In this document: in pieces, positions 17,932 to 26,268 of the stretch | Layout of the letters: each line of letters begins with the position of its first letter | Numbering within the stretch: the stretch's first letter is position 1 | From: WANQ01 sp964448055 | GTDB lineage: Archaea; Thermoproteota; Thermoprotei_A; Sulfolobales; WANQ01 | Reading direction: 5' to 3' | Length of the DNA stretch: 64,000 bases | Assembly (NCBI GenBank): GCA_964448055.1 | Contig: CAYUVB010000002.1 | Coordinates: 1-64,000 of the forward strand | Translations under genes and position numbers: made by a program | Notes under the pieces: model-generated | The model's database searches: none | Told to the model about the DNA's origin: nothing | Seen by the model: the letters and a program-made list of their open reading frames with translations, nothing else

Positions 17932-17952
17932 TGCACAATTGTTACTTGTGCA
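17932..17952. promoter_or_regulatory. Operator-like palindrome
   Basis: A perfect inverted repeat TGCACAA-(7 bases)-TTGTGCA lies in the divergent gap between the helicase and the cDPG synthetase genes. It sits immediately upstream of an AT-rich TATA-like stretch (about 17955-17967) and ~50 bases before the cDPG synthetase ATG. Spacing and symmetry suit binding of a dimeric regulator. Confidence 0.45.
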
Positions 17953-18004
17953 AACTTAACTATTTTAGGGGGCCGTCTTATGCTATTACGTGGTGTAGGA
18001 TATC

Positions 18005-19345
18005 ATGCCTAGGCCTAGGCGTGTCATAATAATGGGAGCTGGTGGTAGGGATTTCCATAACTTTAATGTGGTATTTAGAGATAATCCAGAATATGAGGTT
18101 GTAGCGTTTACTGCAACACAAATTCCAGGTATTACTGGTCGTAGATACCCACCAGAACTTGCAGGTAAGCTTTACCCTAATGGTATACCTATAATATCTG
18201 AAAGAGAGTTACAGAAACTTGTAGTAGAACATGCAGTGGATGAAGTCGTATTAGCTTACAGTGACCTATTGTATAATGACGTTGGTAGGATATTATCAAC
18301 TGTACTAGCATCCGGAGCAGATTTTAGAATACTTGGTCCTAGAGAAACAATGCTACCTTCATCTAAACCTGTAATAGCAGTAACAGCTGTAAGAACAGGT
18401 GCTGGTAAAAGTACTGTAAGTAGAGCTATAGTAAGGGAGTTAAGATCAAGGAACTTGAAAGTTGTTGTGGTACGTCATCCAATGGCTTATGCTAAAGATC
18501 TTGTGAAAGCAGCAGTTGAAAGATTCGAGAAACCTGAGGACTTCGATAAATACGAATTAACTATAGAAGAAAGAGAAGAATATGAGCCATACTTAAAAAT
18601 GGGTGTAGTAGTCTATGCAGGTGTTGATTATAATAGGATACTAGTTGAAGTTGAGAAAGAAGCAGATGTAATACATTGGGATGGAGGTAATAATGATTGG
18701 CCATTCTTCAAACCAGATTATATGATAACTGTTGCAGATGCAATGAGGCCTGGTCATGAAATTAGTAGTTTTCCAGGAGAGGTTAATCTAAGATTAGCTG
18801 ATGTTGTTATAATAACCAAGGTAAGCCAGGCATCGAGAGAAGCTGTAGAAACCATACGTAAAAATGTATTGGATGTTAATCCACGTGCTAAAATAGTGTT
18901 AGCAGACCTAGAGGTTACGGTGGACAAACCCGAACTTCTAAGCGGTAAGAAAGCTGTAGTAGTAGAAGATTCACCTACGGTTACACATGGAGGCTTACCT
19001 TACGCGGCAGGATATGTAGCTGCAAAGAAATATGGTGCTGAAATAGTGGACCCCAAGAAACATGCTGTAGGCATAATAAAGAAGATGTATGAAGAATATC
19101 CACACATGGGACCCGTAGTACCAAGTACGGGTTACGCACTAGACCAGTTAAAAGATCTTGAGAAGACATTAAATAGCATAGAAGCAGATGTAGTAGTCTT
19201 AGGTACACCAGCCGATATATCAAAGTTAATAAAGATCAATAAGCCTGTGGTAAGAGTAAGTTATGAGTTAAAGGTTATTGAAGGATTAACAGTAAAGGAA
19301 ATGGTAGACGAATTCCTAGAGAAAGCTAAAGAAAAATTGGAGTAA
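18005..19345 (+). CDS. Cyclic 2,3-diphosphoglycerate synthetase-like ATP/GTPase (COG2403)
   Basis: 446 residues. The start MPRPRRVIIMGAGGRDFHNFN and the P-loop AVRTGAGKSTVSRAI (residues ~128-142) mark the COG2403 family, which includes cyclic 2,3-DPG synthetase of Methanothermus. That enzyme makes the thermoprotectant cyclic 2,3-diphosphoglycerate from 2,3-DPG with ATP. Family members occur in hyperthermophiles with and without measurable cDPG, so the product is inferred. ATG start with GGTG eight bases upstream. A T-rich stretch follows the stop. Confidence 0.8.
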   Translation: MPRPRRVIIMGAGGRDFHNFNVVFRDNPEYEVVAFTATQIPGITGRRYPPELAGKLYPNGIPIISERELQKLVVEHAVDEVVLAYSDLLYNDVGRILSTVLASGADFRILGPRETMLPSSKPVIAVTAVRTGAGKSTVSRAIVRELRSRNLKVVVVRHPMAYAKDLVKAAVERFEKPEDFDKYELTIEEREEYEPYLKMGVVVYAGVDYNRILVEVEKEADVIHWDGGNNDWPFFKPDYMITVADAMRPGHEISSFPGEVNLRLADVVIITKVSQASREAVETIRKNVLDVNPRAKIVLADLEVTVDKPELLSGKKAVVVEDSPTVTHGGLPYAAGYVAAKKYGAEIVDPKKHAVGIIKKMYEEYPHMGPVVPSTGYALDQLKDLEKTLNSIEADVVVLGTPADISKLIKINKPVVRVSYELKVIEGLTVKEMVDEFLEKAKEKLE

Positions 19346-19451
19346 TCATTTCTTTATATTCTTATTTTTCGATAAAACCTATTACCTAAGTCATCTTCTA
19401 ATAAACACTTGATTACGAATTAACTCTATAGCCTGGGCTTCTTAGATATTA

Positions 19452-19515
19452 GGGGATGAAGAGTGGTGACGCACCAGAAGTATTAGAGATGAAGAAATGA
19501 GGGCGAGGCTGACCC
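19452..19515 (+). ncRNA. Possible C/D box sRNA (degenerate)
   Basis: Layout: GGGGATGA (imperfect C box at 19453-19459), about 15 bases, CAGA (imperfect D'), GAGATGA (imperfect C'), a 16-base spacer, CTGA at 19509-19512 and CCC that can pair with the leading GGG. Only the D box is canonical. It overlaps the apparent start of the AAA gene and ends 17 bases before a scaffold gap, so interpretation is uncertain. Confidence 0.35.
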
Positions 19516-19517
19516 AT

Positions 19518-20282
19518 ATGAAGAAGAGNNNNNNNNNNNNNNNNNNNNNNNNNNNNNNNNNNNNNNNNNNNNNNNNNNNNNNNNNNNNNNNNNNNNNNNN
19601 NNNNNNNNNNNNNNNNNNNNNNNNNNNNGTAGAAGCATTAGCGAAAAGACTAGGTCTCAGAATACTTGACTTATCCCCTGGAACATATAGGTCTATGTGG
19701 TATGGTTTAACTGAAAAAATATTACTTAGACTCTTCGAGAAGCTTAGGAAACGTAGAGACTTAATAATATTAATTGATGATGCAGAGTTTCTATCAATGC
19801 GGGCTAAATCTATACATGAAGTACACCTATCCGAAATAACAATGCTTTTAAATATTTTGCAACGTAGTGATAGACCGCTAATAGCATTTACATCTAATCA
19901 GCCAGATATAATAGATCCTGCATTACTAAGACCTGGTAGAATAGATCTTGTAATCGTAATGGGTTACCCCAATCTTGAGTTCCGTAAAATAATAGTTAGA
20001 GAGCTTCTAAGACGTTATGCTATATCGTGTAGTGACGATCATATAGTTGAGTACATAGCAAAATCAACTAGATGGTTTACTAATGCTGAAATAGATGCAC
20101 TAATACGTTTGGCAGCAAGTATAGGTAATGGTGTGTTATCTGAGGAGGTCATAGATAAGGCGAAGAGAAAGTTTAAGATTAATGAAAGTGAGCGAAGAAG
20201 GATACAAGAATACCTTGAATGGTATGCTAATAGATTACAAGGTATAGTATTGACCTATGTTTCTAAAGAAGATGAGATTTAG
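19518..20282 (+). CDS. AAA ATPase, interrupted by a scaffold gap
   Basis: The readable part after the gap has a Walker B LIILIDDAEFL (DDAE rather than the more usual DE), a sensor 1 FTSN and the arginine-finger motif ALLRPGRID typical of classical AAA proteins (proteasome activator, Cdc48, FtsH relatives), followed by a helical lid and a C-terminal helix. The Walker A region lies in the 100-N gap at 19529-19628, and true gap length is unknown, so the listed start (ATG at 19518) and the reading frame across the gap are provisional. Function beyond ATP-driven remodelling cannot be given. Confidence 0.6.
   Translation: MKKXXXXXXXXXXXXXXXXXXXXXXXXXXXXXXXXXXVEALAKRLGLRILDLSPGTYRSMWYGLTEKILLRLFEKLRKRRDLIILIDDAEFLSMRAKSIHEVHLSEITMLLNILQRSDRPLIAFTSNQPDIIDPALLRPGRIDLVIVMGYPNLEFRKIIVRELLRRYAISCSDDHIVEYIAKSTRWFTNAEIDALIRLAASIGNGVLSEEVIDKAKRKFKINESERRRIQEYLEWYANRLQGIVLTYVSKEDEI
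19529..19628. other. Assembly gap (100 N)
   Basis: Placeholder gap inside the AAA gene. The flanks do not repeat each other, unlike two other gaps in this window, so real sequence, including the ATP-binding P-loop, is missing here. Confidence 0.95.
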
Positions 20283-20290
20283 GATAAAGA

Positions 20291-20348
20291 AGTTCAGCCC
20301 TTCCGCTCTTCATCACTTAGTTCAGCGTCGTCTAGCCTCATCAACACC
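20291..20348 (-). ncRNA. C/D box sRNA
   Basis: On the minus strand: C box TTGATGA (20338-20344, first base off consensus), a 12-base spacer GGCTAGACGACG, D' box CTGA, five-base linker, C' box GTGATGA (perfect), a 12-base spacer AGAGCGGAAGGG, and D box CTGA (20294-20297). Box order and both 12-base spacers match the archaeal methylation guide design exactly. It starts just after the stop codon of the AMP phosphorylase gene, suggesting processing from that transcript. rRNA targets not identified. Confidence 0.88.
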
Positions 20349-20358
20349 ATATTCTAAG

Positions 20359-22019
20359 TTAGGGTAAAGACTTTATTAACATACCCTCAACTATTACGGG
20401 TTTATATAATTCTAATAACTTTATAGCTGCATTCAAACGTGCTTCACTTGAAGAGTAAACTGTGAATAAGGGATCCCCTTTCCTTACCCTGTGTCCCAGT
20501 TTTGCATGAAGGTATATACCCGCTCCCTTATCTGATGGTGCACCTGCAGCTCTTGCTATTAAACTCATAGCTACGTTATCTATGTGTGTTATAGCTCCTT
20601 CAATACTTGATTCTACAGTATATTTGTAAGGTCCTATAGGTATTTCATCTGGTTTTATGTTAGGATTACCGCCTTGAGCTTCTATTATTTGCCTCATTTT
20701 TTCATATGATTTACCACTGATAAATAATTCCCTTGCCAATGTTTCACCCATTCCTTTCTCTGCTTTACCTGCTAGCTCTAATACTAGACCTGCAATACTA
20801 ACCGCTTTATCGACCAAGCTATGTGCTCCCTTTCTTTCTATAAGTGTTTTAAGCGCCTCCTTGGCCTCTAGTGCTGGACCTATAGTTCTTCCTATAGGTT
20901 CTCCACCAAAAGTTAATGCTACCTTAACATTAATTCCTAGTCTACCACATTGGCTTATAAATAGTCCAGCTATTTTATCAGCCGATGAATAGTCTTGAAC
21001 TTTTGCTCCTTTACCTATAGGTATGTCTATTACTAAACCTTTTATACCCATAGCAACCTTCTTTGAAAGAATACTAGCAATCATTTGTGAAATAGGATCT
21101 ATCATGAGTTTTCTTTCAACTTCAACAAAAATATCATCTGCAACAGCTATATTGAGCGCACCACCCCAGACTATTGTTCCACGAACCTTCTTAGCTACCC
21201 CTCTAATTTCTTCAGGACTTAAGTCTACTCTAGTTAATATCTCCATGGTATCAGCTGTTCCAGCAGGACTAGTTATTGCTCTACTACTTGTTTTAGGTAT
21301 CAGTACACCAGATGAGGCAATGGTGGGAACTGCTATTAATGCAACCTTGCTATTACCTGGAACACCACCTATACTATGCTCATCATATGCTGGTTCATCG
21401 AATTCTAAAACCTCGCTGGCATAAGCCATTGCCTTTATGAGACTGGTTAGTTCTTCATTACTTAACGGAATCGGTATTTGNNNNNNNNNNNNNNNNNNNN
21501 NNNNNNNNNNNNNNNNNNNNNNNNNNNNNNNNNNNNNNNNNNNNNNNNNNNNNNNNNNNNNNNNNNNNNNNNNNNNNNNNCCATTGCCTTTATGAGACTG
21601 GTTAGTTCTTCATTACTTAACGGAATCGGTATTTGAGATGCAAGAAATGCTGCTATTTCAGCTTCTCCTAGTGATCCAGATACTACTTCTTCGACAATCT
21701 CACTTATCTCATCCTCTGATAGTCTATCGCCATGTAATCTCTTATGTATAACCCTTATGCTTTTAGGTGCTGGTGGAATTCTAACCGTTACCTCATCTCC
21801 TTCATTAACACGTAACATTGCTAATGCTTTATCATTTAAAGCAACATATCCTGGAGGAACCATAGTCTTTGAGACAAGTACATGTACATATACTGTTCTA
21901 CCATCATTAATTACACGTGCTCTTTTACTTGGAGGTATATTTTCCCTTAGAGCATCCGAGTAATTCATTATAACAATGGGGTCTCCATCAATATCTATAC
22001 GTTTAACACGGTACTTCAT
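20359..22019 (-). CDS. deoA: AMP phosphorylase (interrupted only by a false gap)
   Basis: Phosphorolysis of AMP to ribose 1,5-bisphosphate and adenine, first step of the archaeal nucleotide salvage route to RuBisCO. An N-terminal extension of ~85 residues precedes the pyrimidine phosphorylase core, as in AMP phosphorylases. KTSSRAITSPAGTADTME carries the substrate-binding motif. The gap at 21481-21580 is flanked by an identical 55-bp repeat. Removing the gap and one repeat leaves 1506 bases, exactly 502 codons, i.e. one intact gene of about 501 residues. As written, the two halves read 21462-22019 and 20359-21429. Confidence 0.92.
21426..21635. repeat. 55-bp duplication flanking a 100-N gap (assembly artefact)
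   Basis: Bases 21426-21480 and 21581-21635 are identical, with 100 N between. The two contigs evidently overlap by 55 bases and the gap has no real length, because merging restores the AMP phosphorylase frame. Confidence 0.93.
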
Positions 22020-22084
22020 AGGAATTCCTCATAGAGAATGTTTAGAGCGGGTATGATAAAGGTTATTGCCTCAGCTAGATAAAT

Positions 22085-22140
22085 TTTAAGCCGGCCTGCC
22101 GGCCATCAATTAGCCTTCTCCGCCATACTCTTCATCGGCT
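22085..22140 (-). ncRNA. GC-rich hairpin, possible structured RNA
   Basis: Between two minus-strand genes lies GCCGG-cagg-CCGGC (22090-22103), a strong five-pair stem in very AT-rich DNA. Just upstream on the minus strand are TAGCC...GGCTA pairing arms and degenerate C/D-like boxes (CCGATGA, TTGATGG) spaced 12 bases from CTTA. It could be a decayed guide RNA, a terminator stem or a leader of the AMP phosphorylase mRNA. No family can be named. Confidence 0.35.
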
Positions 22141-22738
22141 ACGTTGATCCTAGAGTAGATAGATAATCTATCTTAGCCCATTCAGCCCCTTTCTCAGCTT
22201 CTTCCCATAATTTATCTAGTAGATATTCTAGTGCAGTTAAAGGCTCTAATCCTTCATCAAGTATTAATCTCATGAGTTGTTTATAATGGTATTGTATTTC
22301 AAAAGCATAACGCTCTACTAGTTTTACAGGTACACTCCTTTCCTTACCAATACCTACTCCTGGGCACTCTGTATCCAGGTGTAAGTAATTAGATTTAGGA
22401 GTTACTATATATAATGGATATAGTCTACACCTCATAGGTCTTGCAGGATAGATCTTGCATAATGTTAAATTATTAGGATCTTTTTCTAGGAAAACACATT
22501 CACCATTACCTTTATCTCTTAATGCTAGATAGACAAACATTTCTGCAATGATAACCTTAACGAAATCATGCACAAATGTACGCCAGTGCCTATCTAGATA
22601 TTCAGCCATACGAACAACGTCAAAGACAGTTAATGTAACATTAGGCCCCGTGCCACAACATAAGTTACATCTAATACATTCAAACTTTATTTTACCGTTC
22701 AAAGGTATTTTAGCATACCTTGATGAAGTTCTATACAC
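22139..22738 (-). CDS. YkgJ family metal/iron-sulfur cluster protein
   Basis: 199 residues. The conserved cysteines CIRCNLCCGTGPNVTL (N-terminus), CVFL, CKIYPARPMRCRLYPL form the YkgJ (UPF0153) metal-binding signature, thought to hold zinc or a Fe-S cluster. Function unknown. The start appears to be GTG at 22738. Separated from the next gene by the GC-rich hairpin. Confidence 0.8.
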   Translation of the reverse strand: MYRTSSRYAKIPLNGKIKFECIRCNLCCGTGPNVTLTVFDVVRMAEYLDRHWRTFVHDFVKVIIAEMFVYLALRDKGNGECVFLEKDPNNLTLCKIYPARPMRCRLYPLYIVTPKSNYLHLDTECPGVGIGKERSVPVKLVERYAFEIQYHYKQLMRLILDEGLEPLTALEYLLDKLWEEAEKGAEWAKIDYLSTLGST

Positions 22739-22836
22739 TGTAACCCATCCCCCAGGCTAGCTGATTTCACTCCTTCAATGCAGATTTAATTCAACTTTTA
22801 AAAGCTATTACTATTTTATAGTTAAGGGGATAAGCT

Positions 22837-23202
22837 ATGAGTAAGGTCAATGAGTTACTTAAGATAATAGCTACAGCCGCTAACATAGCCTTTAATGAAG
22901 GTTATAGTACTTGCACCATTAGGCTACATAGATATGAGTGGAACAGTATACTTGACATACCATGGCATAGAAACGGTATTAAGATAATTAACAATGGTGA
23001 TGTGAGAATAAGGGTAGCTAAGCTTAGTAGTAGTCATGGAGTATTAAACATTAGCATTCCAAGTAAATTAAATAAAGAAATAGCATTACCTATACAGTAC
23101 TCAGAGTACATACGTATAGTTGTTCCAGCATCAATAAAGGATGAATTGAGGGAAGAACAACAAGTAGAGGGTATTGTATGTGAAGAGTTGCGTAGAAAGT
23201 AA
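22837..23202 (+). CDS. Hypothetical protein
   Basis: 121 residues of mixed alpha/beta character without recognisable motifs. ATG start at 22837 shortly after AAGGGGATAAGCT. It overlaps the following DUF429 gene by about 20 bases in a different frame, which indicates a two-gene transcript; a role linked to the DUF429 nuclease-fold protein is only a guess. Confidence 0.6.
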   Translation: MSKVNELLKIIATAANIAFNEGYSTCTIRLHRYEWNSILDIPWHRNGIKIINNGDVRIRVAKLSSSHGVLNISIPSKLNKEIALPIQYSEYIRIVVPASIKDELREEQQVEGIVCEELRRK

Positions 23203-23749
23203 TTGCAGTATTGTTGGTGGTGTAGACCTAGCCGGCAGTCCTAAAAGACCTACGGGCATAGCCATAGTTAAAGGAGGAGTCCTTATTTTTGCCGATAAAG
23301 TCTTCTATGATGACGAAATAATAAACATTTTAACTAGTTATAATGCTTGTCTTATAGCAATAGATGCTCCGTTATCATTGGCAAAATCTTATCGTAAGGT
23401 AGATATCGCTATGAAGAAACAAGGATACAAAGTCTTACCGCCAGGATGGCGTGGAATGAAAGTTTTAACTCTTAGAGCTATTAGACTGAAGAGAATTCTT
23501 GAATCTCTTGGTATACATGTTATTGAAACTCATCCAAGTAGTGCTATAAGAAGTAGTGGTCTTCATGATATTGCAAGACTTATAAGCTTCTTTATAAGAG
23601 TTAATGACTGGAGCTTTATGTCAAAAGGTAAGGATGTAATAGATGCTGTTATTGCAGCTTGTGTTGCATGGAGTTATGTTAAGTGTAAGACTATAAAAGT
23701 AAAAGAAGTTGATGGTGAAATATATTTACTTCCTCATGTGGTTAAGTAG
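23180..23749 (+). CDS. DUF429 (RNase H-fold) protein
   Basis: About 190 residues. The N-terminal GGVDLAGSPKRPTGIAIV, the central IAIDAPLSL and the C-terminal KDVIDAVIAACVAW are the three acidic strand motifs of the DUF429 predicted nuclease family with an RNase H fold. Substrate unknown. The GTG at 23180 is a likely start (GAGGGT upstream), with TTG at 23174 as alternative. It overlaps the preceding hypothetical gene, and its last bases overlap the end of the converging aminotransferase gene. Confidence 0.75.
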   Translation: MKSCVESNCSIVGGVDLAGSPKRPTGIAIVKGGVLIFADKVFYDDEIINILTSYNACLIAIDAPLSLAKSYRKVDIAMKKQGYKVLPPGWRGMKVLTLRAIRLKRILESLGIHVIETHPSSAIRSSGLHDIARLISFFIRVNDWSFMSKGKDVIDAVIAACVAWSYVKCKTIKVKEVDGEIYLLPHVVK

Positions 23750-24842
23750 ATAGTTCTCTTATGGTATCAACTATATAATCTAATTGTTCTTTCGTTAGCA
23801 ATGGATGTACTGGTATGCTTAGCACATGTTTTGCTGCCTCAATTGAGTTAGGACATATGTTCTGTGGATAACCTAAAGCTTTATACAATGGTTGCATATG
23901 AATAGGTTTAGGATAATGTATTGCTACACCTATTCCTCTTTCCTCCAACTTTCTTGCAAGAATATCACGACCTAGAGGATGCTCGTCTTTAACCCATATG
24001 ACATATTGATGCCATACATGCTTATAGCCAGTTTTCTCTTTTGGCACCCTTATAGTTTTAATAGTTGATAATCTTGAAGTTAGGTATTCAGCATTTCTTC
24101 TACGCTTGGCATTTAGCTCATCTAGTTTTTCTAGCTGTGAAAGTCCTAGAGCAGCCTGCAGAGCAGTCATACGATAATTTCCACCGAATGTTACGTGATA
24201 ATATTTTCCTTCTTGGCCGTGATTTCTTAACATTCTTATTTTCTCAGCAATCCATTCAATATTGGTAGTAATCATACCACCTTCACCAGTGGTCATGTTT
24301 TTAGTTGCATAAAAGCTGAATGCAGCAGCATCACCTATGCTACCTACTTTTACTCCATTAATTTCAGCACCGTGTGCTTGTGCAGCATCTTCTATGAGGT
24401 ATACTTTGTACTCATCCGCTATCTCTCTTAAAGTATTGAGGTCTGCTGGATGGCCGAACAAGTGAACTGCTATTATGGCTTTTGTTCTAGGGGTTATCTT
24501 TTCTACAACGTCGTCTGGATCTATATTGTAAGTCTCTAACTCTATGTCAGCGAATACAGGTTTAGCCCCTTGTGCTAATACAACATTTGCTGTTGCTATA
24601 AACGTGAAATCAGGTACTATAACTTCGTCTCCAGGACCTACACCTATAGTTCTAAGTATTAGATCTAAGGCAATGGTACCATTCATCACTGCTAGAGCAT
24701 AACGAGTACCTATGTATTCGGCGAATCTTCTTTCAAACTCTTCTACCACAGGTCCATGTACTAGCCACTTGCTTTTTAGAACTTTAACAACCATGTCTAT
24801 GTCTTTATCATCTATAACTGGTTCAACTATTTTGATTTTCAA
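23742..24842 (-). CDS. DegT/DnrJ/EryC1/StrS family PLP aminotransferase
   Basis: About 366 residues. The PLP lysine is in FSFYATKNMTTGEGGM (lysine ~185), with the ALDLILRTIGVGPGDEVIVP and EDAAQAHGAE motifs typical of sugar aminotransferases. It likely aminates a nucleotide-linked keto sugar for surface glycans or N-glycans. The TTG at 24842 has GGTGAT four bases upstream; GTG at 24854 is an alternative. Overlaps the end of the gene upstream by about 20 bases. Confidence 0.9.
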   Translation of the reverse strand: MKIKIVEPVIDDKDIDMVVKVLKSKWLVHGPVVEEFERRFAEYIGTRYALAVMNGTIALDLILRTIGVGPGDEVIVPDFTFIATANVVLAQGAKPVFADIELETYNIDPDDVVEKITPRTKAIIAVHLFGHPADLNTLREIADEYKVYLIEDAAQAHGAEINGVKVGSIGDAAAFSFYATKNMTTGEGGMITTNIEWIAEKIRMLRNHGQEGKYYHVTFGGNYRMTALQAALGLSQLEKLDELNAKRRRNAEYLTSRLSTIKTIRVPKEKTGYKHVWHQYVIWVKDEHPLGRDILARKLEERGIGVAIHYPKPIHMQPLYKALGYPQNICPNSIEAAKHVLSIPVHPLLTKEQLDYIVDTIRELST

Positions 24843-25362
24843 AATTATCACCACATGTTATTTCGCATACTTTATTCGCAACTTCAATGGGATCATCATG
24901 GTAATAAATCTTTGCAGTTTTCCTATGGTCTATGTACTCTCCGAAAGCTTGTTTAAGTTTATCGGAGGAATATCCTGTATTGGTTAGGACTATAGTTGGT
25001 ATACCCATAGCATAAGCAGCAATAGCCTCGAGTATGGTGCCACTTGCCCCTCCAAGGACTACAAGAACATCAACACTGCGGACAAGTGTTATACTCCTAG
25101 CCTTGAAGCTTAAACTGGTCTTAACACATATAGCTTTAGAAGGACATTCTTCTCTTTCTACTGGCAGTATTAAAACGACATTAAAGTCCTTCTTAATGGC
25201 TTCGTCAACTACTTCTTTCATTAACCCCCAATAACCTCCCAGAAATAAGACCATATTGTTACTACATCTGCATCTACGTATAGACTCCAAGAACTTTCTC
25301 GCTTTAACGACAAGATCTCGAGGAGCTTTCTCACCTATACATGCTATACCTACTTGATACAT
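24823..25362 (-). CDS. LOG/SLOG-fold Rossmann protein (TIGR00725-like)
   Basis: About 179 residues from the ATG at 25362 (AGAGGT upstream). VGIACIGEKAPRDL at the start and VLVVLGGASGTILEAIAAYAMGIPTIVL near residue 115 resemble the lysine-decarboxylase-like/SLOG Rossmann family, which binds nucleotides. The frame continues upstream to 25455, adding 31 residues that are not part of the family and coincide with a possible C/D sRNA. Function uncertain; next to a sugar aminotransferase. Confidence 0.7.
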   Translation of the reverse strand: MYQVGIACIGEKAPRDLVVKARKFLESIRRCRCSNNMVLFLGGYWGLMKEVVDEAIKKDFNVVLILPVEREECPSKAICVKTSLSFKARSITLVRSVDVLVVLGGASGTILEAIAAYAMGIPTIVLTNTGYSSDKLKQAFGEYIDHRKTAKIYYHDDPIEVANKVCEITCGDNFENQNS

Positions 25363-25409
25363 AATCTTTAAACCTCTAATGAAACTTTTGTTAAGTATAC
25401 TGTTAAAGT

Positions 25410-25466
25410 AAATCAGCTCACGGCCGTAGTCCTCACAGATCGGTCTGACGTGCATTCATCATCTCA
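25410..25466 (-). ncRNA. Possible C/D box sRNA
   Basis: On the minus strand: C box ATGATGA (25456-25462), 12 bases, CCGA (D' with one mismatch), three bases, GTGAGGA (C', one mismatch), 13 bases, D box CTGA (25413-25416). Spacing is right but two boxes are imperfect and the terminal stem is poor. The same bases can also encode an N-terminal extension of the SLOG gene, so coding sequence is the alternative. Confidence 0.4.
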
Positions 25467-25578
25467 TCAAATAATACATTATAATTAGGAGGAAATTAAA
25501 CTATTATACTTAGGAGTTATTATTGTACTAGAGAATTCAGTATATGTTTAAAGACAATAAATCTTAGTGGTGATGTAT

Positions 25579-26268
25579 TTGAAGCCTAAGAATACAAGGA
25601 TAGTACTTGATGAAAAAGTGCGAACTATGGGTATACATATAGCATATGGTGTGGTTTACGATGTTGTAGTAGAAAAAGACCGTGTTGACGTTCGAGAATA
25701 TGCTAAGCAGCTAATTGAGAAATTGTTATCCGAGTACAGTATTGAGAGACTAAAGGAACATCCTATAATAAGAGCTTATAGAGACTTCTATTGGAGACTT
25801 GGAATAGATCCTACGAAAACTAGGCCAAGTAGTGAAGCACTGCTAAGAAGGGTTTTAAGAACGAAGACTATGCCTTTAATAAATAATGTCGTGGATGCGG
25901 GGAATTTTGCTAGCCTAGAAACACTAGTACCTATAGGGCTCTATGATATTGATAAAGTTAAAGGTATGCTTAAGTTAAGACTCTCAAGAGAAGGGGAGGT
26001 ATTTGATCCTATAGGCGGCAATAGAGAGATCTTGTCGGAAGGCCTACCAGTACTCGCGGATGAAGAGAAAATAATACATCTCTATCCTCATAGAGATAGT
26101 AGGCATACAATGATAAGAACTTCAACTAAGAACGTACTTGTAGTAGCTTGTGGGGTTCCAAACGTCCCTTCATCATTAGTAAAAGAAGCTGCCTCCAAGA
26201 CCATAAACTATATCCTAAGATTTGCTAGAGGTAATGCTACAGGTGAGATAATTTATGAAGGATGCTGA
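25579..26268 (+). CDS. B3/B4 domain protein (COG3382)
   Basis: About 229 residues resembling the B3/B4 tRNA-editing-like domain of phenylalanyl-tRNA synthetase beta chain, occurring alone. The stretches FYWRLGIDPTKTRPSSEALLRR and LINNVVDAGN are characteristic. Standalone members may edit mischarged tRNA or bind amino acids. The TTG at 25579 sits four bases after GGTGAT, though GTG/ATG codons just upstream are possible. Overlaps the start of the inositol phosphatase gene by 14 bases. Confidence 0.8.
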   Translation: MKPKNTRIVLDEKVRTMGIHIAYGVVYDVVVEKDRVDVREYAKQLIEKLLSEYSIERLKEHPIIRAYRDFYWRLGIDPTKTRPSSEALLRRVLRTKTMPLINNVVDAGNFASLETLVPIGLYDIDKVKGMLKLRLSREGEVFDPIGGNREILSEGLPVLADEEKIIHLYPHRDSRHTMIRTSTKNVLVVACGVPNVPSSLVKEAASKTINYILRFARGNATGEIIYEGC

